A stretch of DNA of 64,000 nucleotides. It comes from Pseudomonadota bacterium. Its GTDB lineage: Bacteria; Pseudomonadota; Gammaproteobacteria; Steroidobacterales; Steroidobacteraceae. Both the position numbers and the translations under genes were made by a program. Each line of letters opens with the position of its first letter. Positions within the stretch are counted from its first letter, which is position 1. The notes beneath the pieces are model-generated. The model saw nothing but the letters and a program-made list of their open reading frames with translations, did not search any database and was not told the DNA's origin. Below, in pieces: positions 26,276 through 34,520 of the stretch. The stretch spans positions 62,001 through 126,000 of the forward strand of contig JADIYJ010000029.1 in the NCBI GenBank assembly GCA_016705325.1, read 5' to 3'.

Positions 26276-27022
26276 ATGATTCGCGTCGAAGGGTTGCGCA
26301 AGTCTTTCCAGACCCGCACCGGCCGGGTGCAGGCCGTCGATGGCGTGAGCTTCGCGGCGGCCGATGGACAGATTACCGGCCTGCTGGGCCCGAACGGAGC
26401 CGGCAAGACCACCACGCTGCGCATGCTCTACACGCTGGTGTCGCCGGATTCCGGCCGCGTGCTCGTGGACGGACTCGACGCGGCCAGCGAGCCCACCCGC
26501 GTGCGCGCGAGCCTCGGCGTGCTGCCCGATGCGCGTGGAATCTACAAGCGGTTGACCGCGCGCGAGAACATCGCGTATTTCGGCGCCTTGCAGGGACTCG
26601 ACGCTCGCCTCATCACCGCGCGGACCGAGGCGCTCATCGCGGCGCTCGACATGCGCGACTTCATCGATCGACGTGCCGAGGGTTTCTCGCAGGGGCAGCG
26701 CACCAAGACCGCGATTGCCCGCGCATTGGTGCACGCTCCCCGCAACGTGCTGCTCGACGAACCGACCAACGGACTCGACGTCATGACCACGCGTTCGCTG
26801 CGCAACTTCCTGCTCGAGCAGCGTGCTGCGGGCCGTTGCGTGCTGCTGTCGAGTCACATCATGCAGGAGGTGGCGCGGCTCTGCGACCGGATCGTCGTGA
26901 TCGCGCACGGACACGTCGTTGCCGACGGCACTCCGGACGAACTGCGCGAGTCCACCGGCTGCGCCAATCTCGAGGACGCTTTCGTCGCGGCAATCGGCTC
27001 GGACGAGGGGTTGTTCGCATGA
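26276..27022 (+). CDS. ABC transporter ATP-binding protein (NatA-like)
   Basis: Nucleotide-binding subunit of 248 aa for an ABC-2 type exporter. It has Walker A GLLGPNGAGKTTTLRML, a signature-like FSQGQRTKTAIARAL (SQGQ in place of the usual SGGQ), Walker B NVLLDEPTNGLD and the H-loop LSSHIMQEVARLCD. The SQGQ variant and overall pattern match the NatA sodium-efflux subgroup. Its stop overlaps the start of the permease gene by four bases (ATGA), so the two are co-translated. The substrate (Na+ or another cation or drug) is inference. Confidence 0.88.
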   Translation: MIRVEGLRKSFQTRTGRVQAVDGVSFAAADGQITGLLGPNGAGKTTTLRMLYTLVSPDSGRVLVDGLDAASEPTRVRASLGVLPDARGIYKRLTARENIAYFGALQGLDARLITARTEALIAALDMRDFIDRRAEGFSQGQRTKTAIARALVHAPRNVLLDEPTNGLDVMTTRSLRNFLLEQRAAGRCVLLSSHIMQEVARLCDRIVVIAHGHVVADGTPDELRESTGCANLEDAFVAAIGSDEGLFA

Positions 27023-28197
27023 GGGCGCTGTGGATCGTCCTGCGCAAGGAGTTGCTCGACGCGTTCCGCGACCGCCGCATGTTGCTGGTCGCGTTCGTGG
27101 TGATTCCACTCGCGATCCCGCTGGTGCTGGCGGGCACCAATGCGCTCAGCGCGCGCAAGCAGATGCAGCAGCTCGAGGGACCGCTGGAACTGCCGGTGAT
27201 CGGCGCGGAGCGTGCACCGAATCTCGTCGCCTGGCTGCAGGCGCACAACGTGCGGGTGCTGCCCGCCCCACGGGATGCCGACGCGGCCGTGCGTACGCAG
27301 GAGCACGACGTCGTCCTGCGCATCGACGAGGAGTACGGCGAGGACTGGCGTTCCGGCCGGCCCGCGAGTGTCGAGGTGATCTTCGACAGCTCGCGTCCGC
27401 TGGCGTCCGGCGCGACGGTGGCGCGACTGGGCGGCTTGCTCGACGGGTACGGCAGCACCGTCGGTACGCTGCGGCTCGTCGCCCGGGGCATTCACCCGGC
27501 GGTCGCCAATCCGCTGCAGGTCGGCACGCGTGACGTAGCCACGCCCGAGGCCCGCTTCGACCTGTCGCAACAGATCCTGCCGTACCTGTTGCTGCTGCTG
27601 GCGTTCATCGGCGGCATGCAGCTCGCAATCGATGCCACCGCGGGCGAGCGCGAGCGGCAGTCGCTGGAGCCGCTGCTCGCGACGCCCGTCGCGCGCGAGT
27701 CGATCATCAGCGCCAAGATCCTGGCCACCGCGGTGTTCTCGCTGCTCTCGATCGCCGTCACGCTCATCGCCTATCGCCTGGCATTCGCCATCGTGCCGGC
27801 GCGCGGCGTGGACGCGTCGTTCGATCCAGAGCCCGCCGGACTGCTGCAACTGTTCCTGATCATCCTGCCGGTCGTGCTGCTCGGCGCGACCGTGCTGACG
27901 GCGCTCGCGGCGTTCGCGCGCAGCTATCGCGAGGCGCAAGCTTACCTGCCGCTGCTGATGTTCCTGCCGATGATTCCGTCGCTGATGCTGATGGTGGCGC
28001 CGGTGCGGACGCAGCTCTGGATGCTGGCGGTGCCGTTCCTGGGCCAGAACCAGATGATCGTGCGCGTGCTGCGCTCGGAGAGGATCAGTGCGCTCGACTG
28101 GGGGGTGAGCCTGGGAGCTTCGTTCGCCGTGGTCGCGGTCGTGTGGTGGATCGCGGCGCGGCTGTATCACCGCGAGCAGCTCGCGACGTCGTCCTGA
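27019..28197 (+). CDS. ABC-2 type transporter permease (NatB-like)
   Basis: Integral membrane partner of the preceding ATPase, 392 aa. One N-terminal membrane segment (LLVAFVVIPLAIPLVLAG) is followed by a large extracytoplasmic domain of about 170 residues and then a block of about five helices. The GMQLAIDATAGERERQSLEP and LLATPVARESIISAKI segments are typical of NatB/ABC-2 permeases. The ATG at 27019 overlaps the ATPase stop. No regulator or third subunit is adjacent. Together the two genes make a complete exporter. Confidence 0.86.
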   Translation: MRALWIVLRKELLDAFRDRRMLLVAFVVIPLAIPLVLAGTNALSARKQMQQLEGPLELPVIGAERAPNLVAWLQAHNVRVLPAPRDADAAVRTQEHDVVLRIDEEYGEDWRSGRPASVEVIFDSSRPLASGATVARLGGLLDGYGSTVGTLRLVARGIHPAVANPLQVGTRDVATPEARFDLSQQILPYLLLLLAFIGGMQLAIDATAGERERQSLEPLLATPVARESIISAKILATAVFSLLSIAVTLIAYRLAFAIVPARGVDASFDPEPAGLLQLFLIILPVVLLGATVLTALAAFARSYREAQAYLPLLMFLPMIPSLMLMVAPVRTQLWMLAVPFLGQNQMIVRVLRSERISALDWGVSLGASFAVVAVVWWIAARLYHREQLATSS

Positions 28198-28285
28198 TGC
28201 GCTGCATTCCTGCGCATTGACACCCGCTCGACGAGTTCGCTAAATGCTTGTCCTGTAGAGGAATTCGAAGCGGAAGTTACAGGGA

Positions 28286-28960
28286 ATGCACTTGGGCAAG
28301 CTCCTCATCCACCAGTACCTGAATGATCTCGAACGCCTGAAGTCGGCCAGCGGCAGCGTCCGCGAGGGTGTCGTCAGTGAAGCATTCAAGGATTTGCTCA
28401 AGGCGGGCGCGCGCCAGCACGACTTGATCTTCGTCGCCCAGCACAAGCTCGAGACCACGGCGAAGGAGCGACGCTATGTGGATGGCGCGCTGCTGTACTC
28501 GTTGCGCGTGCCCTTCGGCTACTGGGAAGCGAAGGACGAGAAGGATGATCTCGACGCCGAGATCGACCTGAAATTCCGGCGCGGCTATGAGTCCGTGCCG
28601 ACGTTTCCTGTGAAACGTGTAGATATTCTTGATGATAAGGCGCGCAAGGCCGGGCTCGCACCGAAAGCAATTCTCAAGGCAGACAAAGCATCCAGTCGCA
28701 TCATTCTCGATAGTGAAACGACTCTGTCCGGTGTGCCGACTGCCGCGTGGGACTACATGCTCGGTAATCGCAGTGCGCTCGAATGGGTTCTCGACCAATA
28801 CAAGGAAAAGAAGCCGAAGGATCCGACGATCCGCGAAAAGTTCAACACCTACCGGTTCGCTGACTACAAAGAGAAGGTCGTCGACCTGCTCATGCGCGTT
28901 ACGACGGTGAGCGTGGAGACGATGCAGATCGTGAACGAGATGCGAGCGGCACGCCGGTAG
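28286..28960 (+). pseudogene. Type ISP restriction-modification enzyme reduced to its two ends
   Basis: The 224-aa open frame joins two non-adjacent parts of a type ISP (single-polypeptide, LlaBIII-like) enzyme. Residues 1 to about 100 match the N-terminal nuclease, with a D-x(n)-E-x-K pattern (Asp66, Glu81, Lys83 in FGYWEAKDEKDDLDAEI). From about residue 101 the sequence is the extreme C-terminus of the same family (RIILDSETTLSGVPTAAWDY, NRSALEWVLDQYKEKKPKDP, VVDLLMRVTTVSVETMQIV). The translocase/helicase, methyltransferase and most target-recognition sequence, normally well over 1000 residues, is absent, and the join near 28586 is in frame. It could be a real in-frame deletion or an assembly collapse. 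Without the methylase and motor it should not restrict DNA normally. GC content is locally lower than in neighbouring genes. Confidence 0.65.
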
Positions 28961-28992
28961 GATTGATTGCACTTTGGCGATTGGGGGATTCG

Positions 28993-29919
28993 ATGGCTGT
29001 ACCCGGGTTTCAGGACATCACTCTGCCTCTTCTGCGAGAGGTTGCAGACGGCCAGGAGCGAAGCACGCGGGACGTCAGGGAGCGACTTGGCAAGACGCTC
29101 CACCTGACGGCAGACGAGTTGAATGAGGTGCTACCCAGTGGACACCAGACTCGCTTTGCAAACCGTGTCGCCTGGGCTCACGTGTACCTGAAGCAGGCTG
29201 GGTTACTGGAATCCCAGCGACGCGGAATCTATCGCATCACTTCCCGCGGATCCGACCTGCTGAGATCTCCGCCACCGCGAGTCGACATTCCGTACCTGAT
29301 GCGGTACCCGGAGTTTGTGGAGTTTCGCGCGGCACGCGGTGATAACTCGCAAGGCGACGACGCTTCGGAACAGTTGGAGACGGTTGTAGCCGCCGCAGAA
29401 TTGACACCTGACGAGCAGATTCGTCTCGGCTATCAACGCTGGCGCGACAGCCTCGCCGCGCAGCTGCGGGCTCGGGTTCAGGAGGTAAGCCCAACATTCT
29501 TTGAACACCTGGTTGTCGAGTTGCTGGTGGCCATGGGTTACGGCGGCTCCCACGACGACGCAGCCAGAGTGGTCGGGAGGACCGGGGACGGCGGAATCGA
29601 CGGCATCATCAAGGAAGATCGGCTCGGACTCGAGAGCATCTACGTGCAGGCCAAGCGCTGGGACGGGGCGGTCGGGCGACCCCTGATCCAGCAGTTCGCT
29701 GGTGCCTTGCAGGGACAGCGGGCTCGCAAAGGCGTGATGATTACGACCTCCACCTTTTCCAAGGAAGCGATCGAGTACGCGCGAGGCCTGCAGACGACGA
29801 TCGTGCTGATCGATGGCGCGCAGCTGGCTCAACTCATGATCGAGTACGGCGTCGGTGTCAGCGATGTGGAAACCGTGCGGCTCAAGCGGTTGGACGAGGA
29901 CTACTTCGCGGAAGAGTAG
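28993..29919 (+). CDS. mrr: Mrr family type IV restriction endonuclease
   Basis: 308-aa protein with an N-terminal winged-helix Mrr_N domain (FQDITLPLLREVADGQERST, WAHVYLKQAGLLESQRRGIY) and a C-terminal PD-(D/E)xK nuclease domain. The latter shows FEHLVVELLVAMGYGGS, RTGDGGIDGIIKED and YVQAKRWDGAVGRPLIQQF, giving the Mrr D...QxK catalytic pattern. Mrr enzymes cut modified (methylated) DNA. The ATG at 28993 is preferred over upstream codons because MAVPGFQDITLP matches usual N-termini. It follows the ISP remnant by 32 bp on the same strand. A 44-bp piece of its own sequence recurs downstream at 30015-30058. Confidence 0.88.
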   Translation: MAVPGFQDITLPLLREVADGQERSTRDVRERLGKTLHLTADELNEVLPSGHQTRFANRVAWAHVYLKQAGLLESQRRGIYRITSRGSDLLRSPPPRVDIPYLMRYPEFVEFRAARGDNSQGDDASEQLETVVAAAELTPDEQIRLGYQRWRDSLAAQLRARVQEVSPTFFEHLVVELLVAMGYGGSHDDAARVVGRTGDGGIDGIIKEDRLGLESIYVQAKRWDGAVGRPLIQQFAGALQGQRARKGVMITTSTFSKEAIEYARGLQTTIVLIDGAQLAQLMIEYGVGVSDVETVRLKRLDEDYFAEE

Positions 29920-30014
29920 TCAGGCTCAGCGTGGGTTCGCTATCGTGCTCCGTGGAGCGCACATTTGTTGGCGATCCCTGCAATTTTGGCTCTGTCGAGC
30001 GGTCATTGACGGTG

Positions 30015-30058
30015 ATTGACACCTGACGAGCAGATCCGTCTCGGCTATCAACGCGGGC
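30015..30058 (+). repeat. Partial duplicate of the mrr gene (source 29400-29443)
   Basis: Forty-four bases downstream of mrr repeat 29400-29443 inside the gene, with two differences (positions 29421 and 29440 of the source). Both begin ATTGACACCTGACGAGCAGA. The copy encodes the fragment LTPDEQIRLGYQR but has no coding continuity. It lies in the 209-bp gap between mrr and higB and may be the scar of a former tandem mrr copy or a recombination junction. Confidence 0.85.
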
Positions 30059-30093
30059 ACGGCTGTATTGCCGCACGGCTGGCGGCCCGGAGA

Positions 30094-30120
30094 TTGACCG
30101 ATGTATAGTCATGCTATACA
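30094..30120 (+). promoter_or_regulatory. higBA promoter with palindromic operator
   Basis: TTGACC (30094-30099) can serve as a -35 and TATACA (30115-30120) as a -10, with a short 15-bp spacer. A perfect inverted repeat, TGTATAG (30102-30108) and CTATACA (30114-30120) around TCATG, overlaps the -10. It sits 8 bp before the higB start and is the expected binding site for the HigA antitoxin or HigBA complex, giving autorepression. Confidence 0.7.
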
Positions 30121-30128
30121 GTGCGTGA

Positions 30129-30407
30129 GTGATCAAGTCGTTCCGTCATAAAGGCGTCCAGACGTTTTTCGAGACGGGCAGCAAGGCCGGCATCCAGCCG
30201 GTGCATGCCAAACGGCTTCGATTGCAGCTCGCGCGCCTGGACGGCGCCCGTTCGTCAGCGGACATGGCCCTGTCTGGCTGGCGACTGCACGAACTCAAGG
30301 GCGATCTCAGAGGACATTGGGCCGTGTGGGTCGACCAGAACTGGCGGCTGACTTTCACCTTCGAAGGCACAGACGCCGTGCTCGTCGACTATCAGGACTA
30401 TCATTAG
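30129..30407 (+). CDS. higB: HigB toxin (RelE/ParE superfamily)
   Basis: 92-aa ribosome-dependent mRNA interferase of the HigB family, the toxin of a type II toxin-antitoxin pair. The family pattern is complete: IKSFRHKGVQTFFETGSKAG, AKRLRLQLARLDGARSSADM, GWRLHELKGDLRGHWAVWVD, NWRLTFTFEG and the C-terminal VDYQDYH. The start is a GTG. The toxin precedes the antitoxin, the usual higBA order, with 12 bp between them. HigB cleaves translated mRNA when free of HigA. Confidence 0.93.
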   Translation: MIKSFRHKGVQTFFETGSKAGIQPVHAKRLRLQLARLDGARSSADMALSGWRLHELKGDLRGHWAVWVDQNWRLTFTFEGTDAVLVDYQDYH

Positions 30408-30419
30408 AGGCACCAACGC

Positions 30420-30722
30420 ATGTCGACCATGTACAACCCTCCGCATCCGGGCGAAGTGCTGCGCGATGGCGTGTTCGCGGACAAGGGTCTGACGGTCACG
30501 GAATTCGCGAAGCGCCTGGGCGTCACGCGCGTGGCGCTGTCGCGGGTACTCAACGGCAAGGCCGCGATCAGTGCGGACATGGCGGTCCGGCTCGCGGCCG
30601 CCCTGGGCGGCAGTGATGAGTCGTGGCTGCACATGCAGGCCAATTACGATTTATGGCGGGCGCGCCGAGCGCTGCGCACCAAGGTGGCGAAGATCGTGCG
30701 GATCAACGGCGTCGTGGCGTAA
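30420..30722 (+). CDS. higA: HigA antitoxin (XRE family)
   Basis: 100-aa antitoxin with a helix-turn-helix (LTVTEFAKRLGVTRVALSRV) inside the typical HigA frame PPHPGEVLRDGVF and RLAAALGGSDESWLHMQANY. It neutralises HigB and represses the operon through the palindrome at 30102-30120. Start ATG at 30420. The last ~20 residues (RRALRTKVAKIVRINGVVA) are basic. Its 3' end converges on ggt, 62 bp away. Confidence 0.93.
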   Translation: MSTMYNPPHPGEVLRDGVFADKGLTVTEFAKRLGVTRVALSRVLNGKAAISADMAVRLAAALGGSDESWLHMQANYDLWRARRALRTKVAKIVRINGVVA

Positions 30723-30784
30723 GCGTGAACGCCAGTTAACGACCGACGAACGAGCCTGGACGAACCTCCCCTGGGAGCGCTGGC

Positions 30785-32698
30785 CTACCAGCCGATGCCG
30801 TAGTCCTCACCGTGGTTGCTCGAGCCGCCCCAGAACGTGCCGTTCTCCGGGTCGATCATGATCGCGTTGATCGGGCCGGACGTGCGCGCCTCGAATTCGG
30901 GCTTGTAGCCGCGCCCGATCAGTTCCCGGGTGACCCACTGTGGCATCGATGAGTTCAGCACGATACGGCCGGGCTGCGATGCGTGCTGATCGAACGACGC
31001 CTGCATCTGGTAGCTGTTGAAGTTGGCGGCCTCGGCGGCTTCCTGCGGCGTCATGCCGAATTCCTGCACGTTGAGGAAGAACTGCAGCAGGTTCTGGTCC
31101 TGCGAGTCGCCGCCCTGCACCCCGAAGGCCAGCCACGGTTTGCCACCCTTGAGCGCGAGGCTCGGCGTAAGCGTGACGCGCGGACGCTTGCCCGGTGCCA
31201 CGACGTTGAAGGGGTTCTCGGACGCGTCGAGCACGAACGACTGCATGCGCTGGCTCAGGCCGATGCCCGTGCGCCCGGCAATCGTCGCCGGCACCCAGCC
31301 GCCGCTCGGTGTCACCGACACCAGCCAGCCATTCGCATCCGCGGCCATCACGGTCGTCGTGCCGCTCCTGAAACCGGCTTCGAAGTCCGCCCGCTGCTGG
31401 GCCGTGAGTTCCGCCTTGTCCAGCGCGTCGAGCGCTGTCTTGCGCTGCTGCTGCAATTGATCGGAGTACGGATTCCTGCCGCCCTGGAACGGATACGGAT
31501 CGCCGGGGCCCGCGTTCGCGTCATTTCGCTCCATGCGGATCGTCGCCGCGCGCTGCTTCGCATACTCCTTCGACAACAGCCCCTTGGTCGGCGTGGCGGG
31601 CGGGAATCGCGGGTCGCCGTAATAGAAGTCGCGGTCGGCAAAGGCGAGGTTCATCGCCTGGTAGACGGTGTGGATGTAGTTCGCGCTGTTGTAACCCATC
31701 GCGCGCAGATCGAAACTCTCGAGGATGTTCAGCGATTGCAGCAGCGCCGGGCCCTGCGTCCAGACGTCGAGCTTGTAGACGTCGACGCCGCGGTAACTGG
31801 TGCTGAGCGGCTGCTCGATGAAGGGTTGCCACTGCGCGAGGTCGTCGAGCGTAATCAGGCCGCCCTGTTCCTGCACGCCGCGCACGAACTCCTGCGCGAT
31901 GTCGCCGCGATAGAAGCGGTCGTACGCGGCCTGCAGGGCCTCCTTGCGCGACTTGCCGGCGGCGAGCGCCTGCTTCTCCGCCTCGACCATCCTGCGCAGC
32001 GTGGCCGCGAGGTCGGGCTGGCGGAAGATTTCGCCCGCGCGCGGAGCTTCACGCGCCGAGCCGAGGTGCGGCAGCAGCACCTGCTTCGAGTACGGCCATT
32101 CCTTGAGCTTGTCTTTCCAGCGCTCGATCAAGTCTGCGGTCTCGCCGTCGATCGGATAGCCGTCCGCGAGTTCGATGGCGGGGGCCAGCACCTCGGCCAG
32201 CGAGAGCGTGCCGTACTCCTGCAGCATGAGGATGATGCCGCCCGGAGTGCCGGGCGTGACTGCCGCGAGCGGGCCGTAGGCGGGCGGGTACTTGAGACCC
32301 TTGCCCTTGAAGAATTCGGGCGTCGCACCGGTGGGCGCCATGCCGAGCCCGTTGATCGCGATCACCTTCTTCGTGCGCGGATCGTAGATCAGGGCCTGTG
32401 TCTCGCCGCCCCAGTGCAGCACGTCCCACATCGTGGACGTCGCGGCAATCATGGCGCAGGCCGCGTCGACGGCGTTGCCGCCACGCTCGAAGATCTTTGC
32501 GCCGGCCGCGGCTCCGAGCGGCTTGCCGGTGATCGCCATCCAGTGCTGGCCGTGCAGCGGCGGCTTCTGGGTCTTCGCCAGCGACCGCGCGATCGTGGGC
32601 GAGTAGGTCTGCGCGTCGGCCGGCGGCGTTGCGACGGTGCTCATCAGGCAAATGCTCGTGGCGGCAAGGGCCGCGATCGACTGGCGAAATGCAGGCAT
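30785..32698 (-). CDS. Gamma-glutamyltransferase family protein
   Basis: 637-aa exported gamma-glutamyltranspeptidase/acylase family proenzyme. A signal peptide (SIAALAATSICLMSTVATPP) is followed by GAAAGAKIFERGGNAVDAAC, AVTPGTPGGIILMLQEYGTL and GLITLDDLAQWQPFIEQPLS. The likely autocleavage/nucleophile Thr lies in GFRSGTTTVMAADANGWLVS; classical enzymes have Thr-Thr-His, here it is Thr-Thr-Thr, so this may be a divergent or cephalosporin-acylase-like member. The C-terminal part keeps GGWVPATIAGRTGIGLSQRM, GGKPWLAFGVQGGDSQDQNL and SGPINAIMIDPENGTFWGGS. Probably periplasmic, acting on glutathione-like substrates. It is divergent from the M20 amidohydrolase gene. Confidence 0.85.
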   Translation of the reverse strand: MPAFRQSIAALAATSICLMSTVATPPADAQTYSPTIARSLAKTQKPPLHGQHWMAITGKPLGAAAGAKIFERGGNAVDAACAMIAATSTMWDVLHWGGETQALIYDPRTKKVIAINGLGMAPTGATPEFFKGKGLKYPPAYGPLAAVTPGTPGGIILMLQEYGTLSLAEVLAPAIELADGYPIDGETADLIERWKDKLKEWPYSKQVLLPHLGSAREAPRAGEIFRQPDLAATLRRMVEAEKQALAAGKSRKEALQAAYDRFYRGDIAQEFVRGVQEQGGLITLDDLAQWQPFIEQPLSTSYRGVDVYKLDVWTQGPALLQSLNILESFDLRAMGYNSANYIHTVYQAMNLAFADRDFYYGDPRFPPATPTKGLLSKEYAKQRAATIRMERNDANAGPGDPYPFQGGRNPYSDQLQQQRKTALDALDKAELTAQQRADFEAGFRSGTTTVMAADANGWLVSVTPSGGWVPATIAGRTGIGLSQRMQSFVLDASENPFNVVAPGKRPRVTLTPSLALKGGKPWLAFGVQGGDSQDQNLLQFFLNVQEFGMTPQEAAEAANFNSYQMQASFDQHASQPGRIVLNSSMPQWVTRELIGRGYKPEFEARTSGPINAIMIDPENGTFWGGSSNHGEDYGIGW

Positions 32699-32772
32699 CG
32701 GATGCTCCCGGTCGAGGCGGTCGATGCAGTATGCTGCGCGCCTCGTCCATCCGCTACCGGGGCACCTCGAAC

Positions 32773-34086
32773 ATGACCCATCGCCAGTTGCTCGCGTCGT
32801 GGCTGCTGATTGCGACCGCCATCGCCCCGACGCAGGCCGCGGTCACGGACGCGGCGCTCGATGTCGCCACCGCCGCGGTGATGCCGCAGGTGATCAGCTG
32901 GCGCCGCGATTTCCACCAGAACCCGGAACTCAGCAACCGCGAATTCCGCACGTCGAAGATCGTGGCCGAACAGTTGCGCCAGATGGGGATCGAGGTGCAG
33001 ACGGGCATCGCGCACACGGGTGTCGTCGGAATTCTCAGGGGTGGCAAGCCCGGCCCGACGATCGCGCTGCGCTCGGACATGGACGCGCTGCCCGTCACGG
33101 AGCAGGGCGACTTGCCGTTCAAGTCGACGGCGACGTCAGAGTATCGCGGCGAGAAAGTCGGCGTGATGCACGCCTGCGGCCACGACGGTCACATGGCGAT
33201 CCTGCTCGGGGCGGCCAAGGTGCTCGCCGGCATGCGCAACGAACTTCCCGGCACGGTGATGTTCATCTTCCAGCCGGCGGAAGAGGGTGCCCCCGACGGT
33301 GAGCGGGGCGGCGCCAGCCTGATGCTGGACGAGGGCCTGTTTGCGGCCAGCAAGCCCGACGCCGTGTTCGGCCTGCACCTCTGGTCGGCGATGAACACCG
33401 GCGCGATCGGCTACCGCGAAGGTTCGCTGATGGCCGCGTCGGACCGCTTCAAGCTCGTGGTCAAGGGCCGGCAGACGCACGGCTCGCGGCCCTGGGGCGG
33501 CGTCGACCCCATCGTCACCGCCTCGCAGATCGTGCTGGCGCTGCAGACGATCGTGAGCCGCCAGGTCAACATCACCGAATACCCGGCCGTCGTCTCGGTC
33601 GGCGCGATCAAGGGCGGCATCCGCAACAACATCATCCCGGAGTCGGTCGAGATGGTCGGCACGTTCCGCACGTTCGACCCGGCCGTGCGCGAGCAGGTCG
33701 TCGAGAGCATCAAGCGCATCTCGAGTCAGACTGCGGCCGCGGCGGGCGCCACTGCGGAGTTCGAACTCGGCGGCGACCCGAACCCCGTCGTGGTCAACGA
33801 TGCGGCGTTGACCGCAAAGGTCGTGGCCTCGCTGCAGCGTGCCGCAGGACGCGACAACGTCGGCGTCATGCCCTTCGTCACCGGCTCGGAAGATTTCGCG
33901 TATTACGGGCAGAAAGTGCCGGCGTTTTTTTACATGGTCGGCGTTACGCCGCCTGGAAAGAACGCGGCCGCGGCGCCCAGCAACCATTCGCCGCTGTTCT
34001 TCATGGACGAAGGCGCGTTGCCGGTGGCGGTGCGCACGATCCTCGGCGCAGCCGTCGACTACCTGCAGGGCGCGCCGCCGAACTGA
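32773..34086 (+). CDS. M20 family amidohydrolase (N-acyl amino acid hydrolase type)
   Basis: 437-aa metallo-amidohydrolase with a predicted signal peptide (LLASWLLIATAIAPTQA). The zinc-binding pattern is intact: ALRSDMDALPV, MHACGHDGHMAILLGAAKVL, FIFQPAEEGAPDG, FGLHLWSAMNTGAIG and the C-terminal FVTGSEDFAYYGQKVPAFFY. These match hippurate hydrolase/IAA-amino-acid hydrolase relatives, which remove an acyl group from an amino acid. The ATG at 32773 follows a non-coding upstream extension and is the only start giving the signal peptide. Secretion suggests a role in peptide or amide scavenging with the neighbouring Ggt protein; that link is inference. Confidence 0.88.
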   Translation: MTHRQLLASWLLIATAIAPTQAAVTDAALDVATAAVMPQVISWRRDFHQNPELSNREFRTSKIVAEQLRQMGIEVQTGIAHTGVVGILRGGKPGPTIALRSDMDALPVTEQGDLPFKSTATSEYRGEKVGVMHACGHDGHMAILLGAAKVLAGMRNELPGTVMFIFQPAEEGAPDGERGGASLMLDEGLFAASKPDAVFGLHLWSAMNTGAIGYREGSLMAASDRFKLVVKGRQTHGSRPWGGVDPIVTASQIVLALQTIVSRQVNITEYPAVVSVGAIKGGIRNNIIPESVEMVGTFRTFDPAVREQVVESIKRISSQTAAAAGATAEFELGGDPNPVVVNDAALTAKVVASLQRAAGRDNVGVMPFVTGSEDFAYYGQKVPAFFYMVGVTPPGKNAAAAPSNHSPLFFMDEGALPVAVRTILGAAVDYLQGAPPN

Positions 34087-34091
34087 GTTCA

Positions 34092-34386
34092 GTCGACGGG
34101 TTGGCCGCCACGTGCCGCCGTCGATCAGCGGCACGCCCCAACGCCGGCAAAAGACACCGAGCGTGGCGTGCTCCTCGGCAACCCGCAGGTCGCACCAGAA
34201 CGCGATCTCGAGGCCACCCTCGCCCCACAGGACCAGGGCCCGGATCTCGGCGTCGCGGCCGAGGCTCAGGCAGGCTTGAGCCAGGGCTGTCGCGGTGGGT
34301 GGGTCCACGGCGTTGCGCACGGCGGGACGGTGCAGGATCACCGTGGCGCTGGCGCCATTCCTTGCGACACGTATCGATTCAGGCAT
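34092..34386 (-). pseudogene. Enoyl-CoA hydratase/isomerase (crotonase) remnant
   Basis: The ATG at 34386 opens a clear crotonase N-terminus (SIRVARNGASATVILHRPAV, then RNAVDPPTATALAQA and RALVLWGEGG). It jumps directly to GLEIAFWCDLRVAEEHATLG and VFCRRWGVPLIDGGT and then decays at the border of the convergent M20 gene. The usual ~50 residues between those points, including the oxyanion-hole loop and the lead-in to the GGL segment, are missing, and the C-terminal half is gone. The frame remains open through the antisense of the M20 gene but is not homologous there. This is a doubly truncated relic or an assembly fault. Confidence 0.72.
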
Positions 34387-34450
34387 GTAGCCTCCGGGGT
34401 AAACCTTCTGGCCGTGAGCCGCATCTGATCTGTCACAAGGGCACGACATT

Positions 34451-34465
34451 GGCCGCCAGGCGGCC
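34451..34465. promoter_or_regulatory. Perfect 7-1-7 palindrome upstream of the ECF sigma gene
   Basis: GGCCGCC (34451-34457) and GGCGGCC (34459-34465) form a perfect inverted repeat in the 134-bp space between the divergent crotonase relic and the TTG-initiated sigma gene. It could be an operator or a transcription-stopping hairpin; there is no T-run on either side. Weak evidence. Confidence 0.3.
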
Positions 34466-34520
34466 TGTGTAGGATGCTGGGCCCGGCCGCAAGGCGCGAC
34501 GGGTAACAGCGAGGTGGGTC

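Noticed and set aside
28000..31000. Prophage or integrative element around the restriction genes
   Set aside because: No integrase, structural phage gene, tRNA attachment site or flanking direct repeats were found.
30983..32776. Open frame of 597 codons on the plus strand
   Set aside because: Antisense to the gamma-glutamyltransferase gene; rich in Arg and Ala with no recognisable motif.
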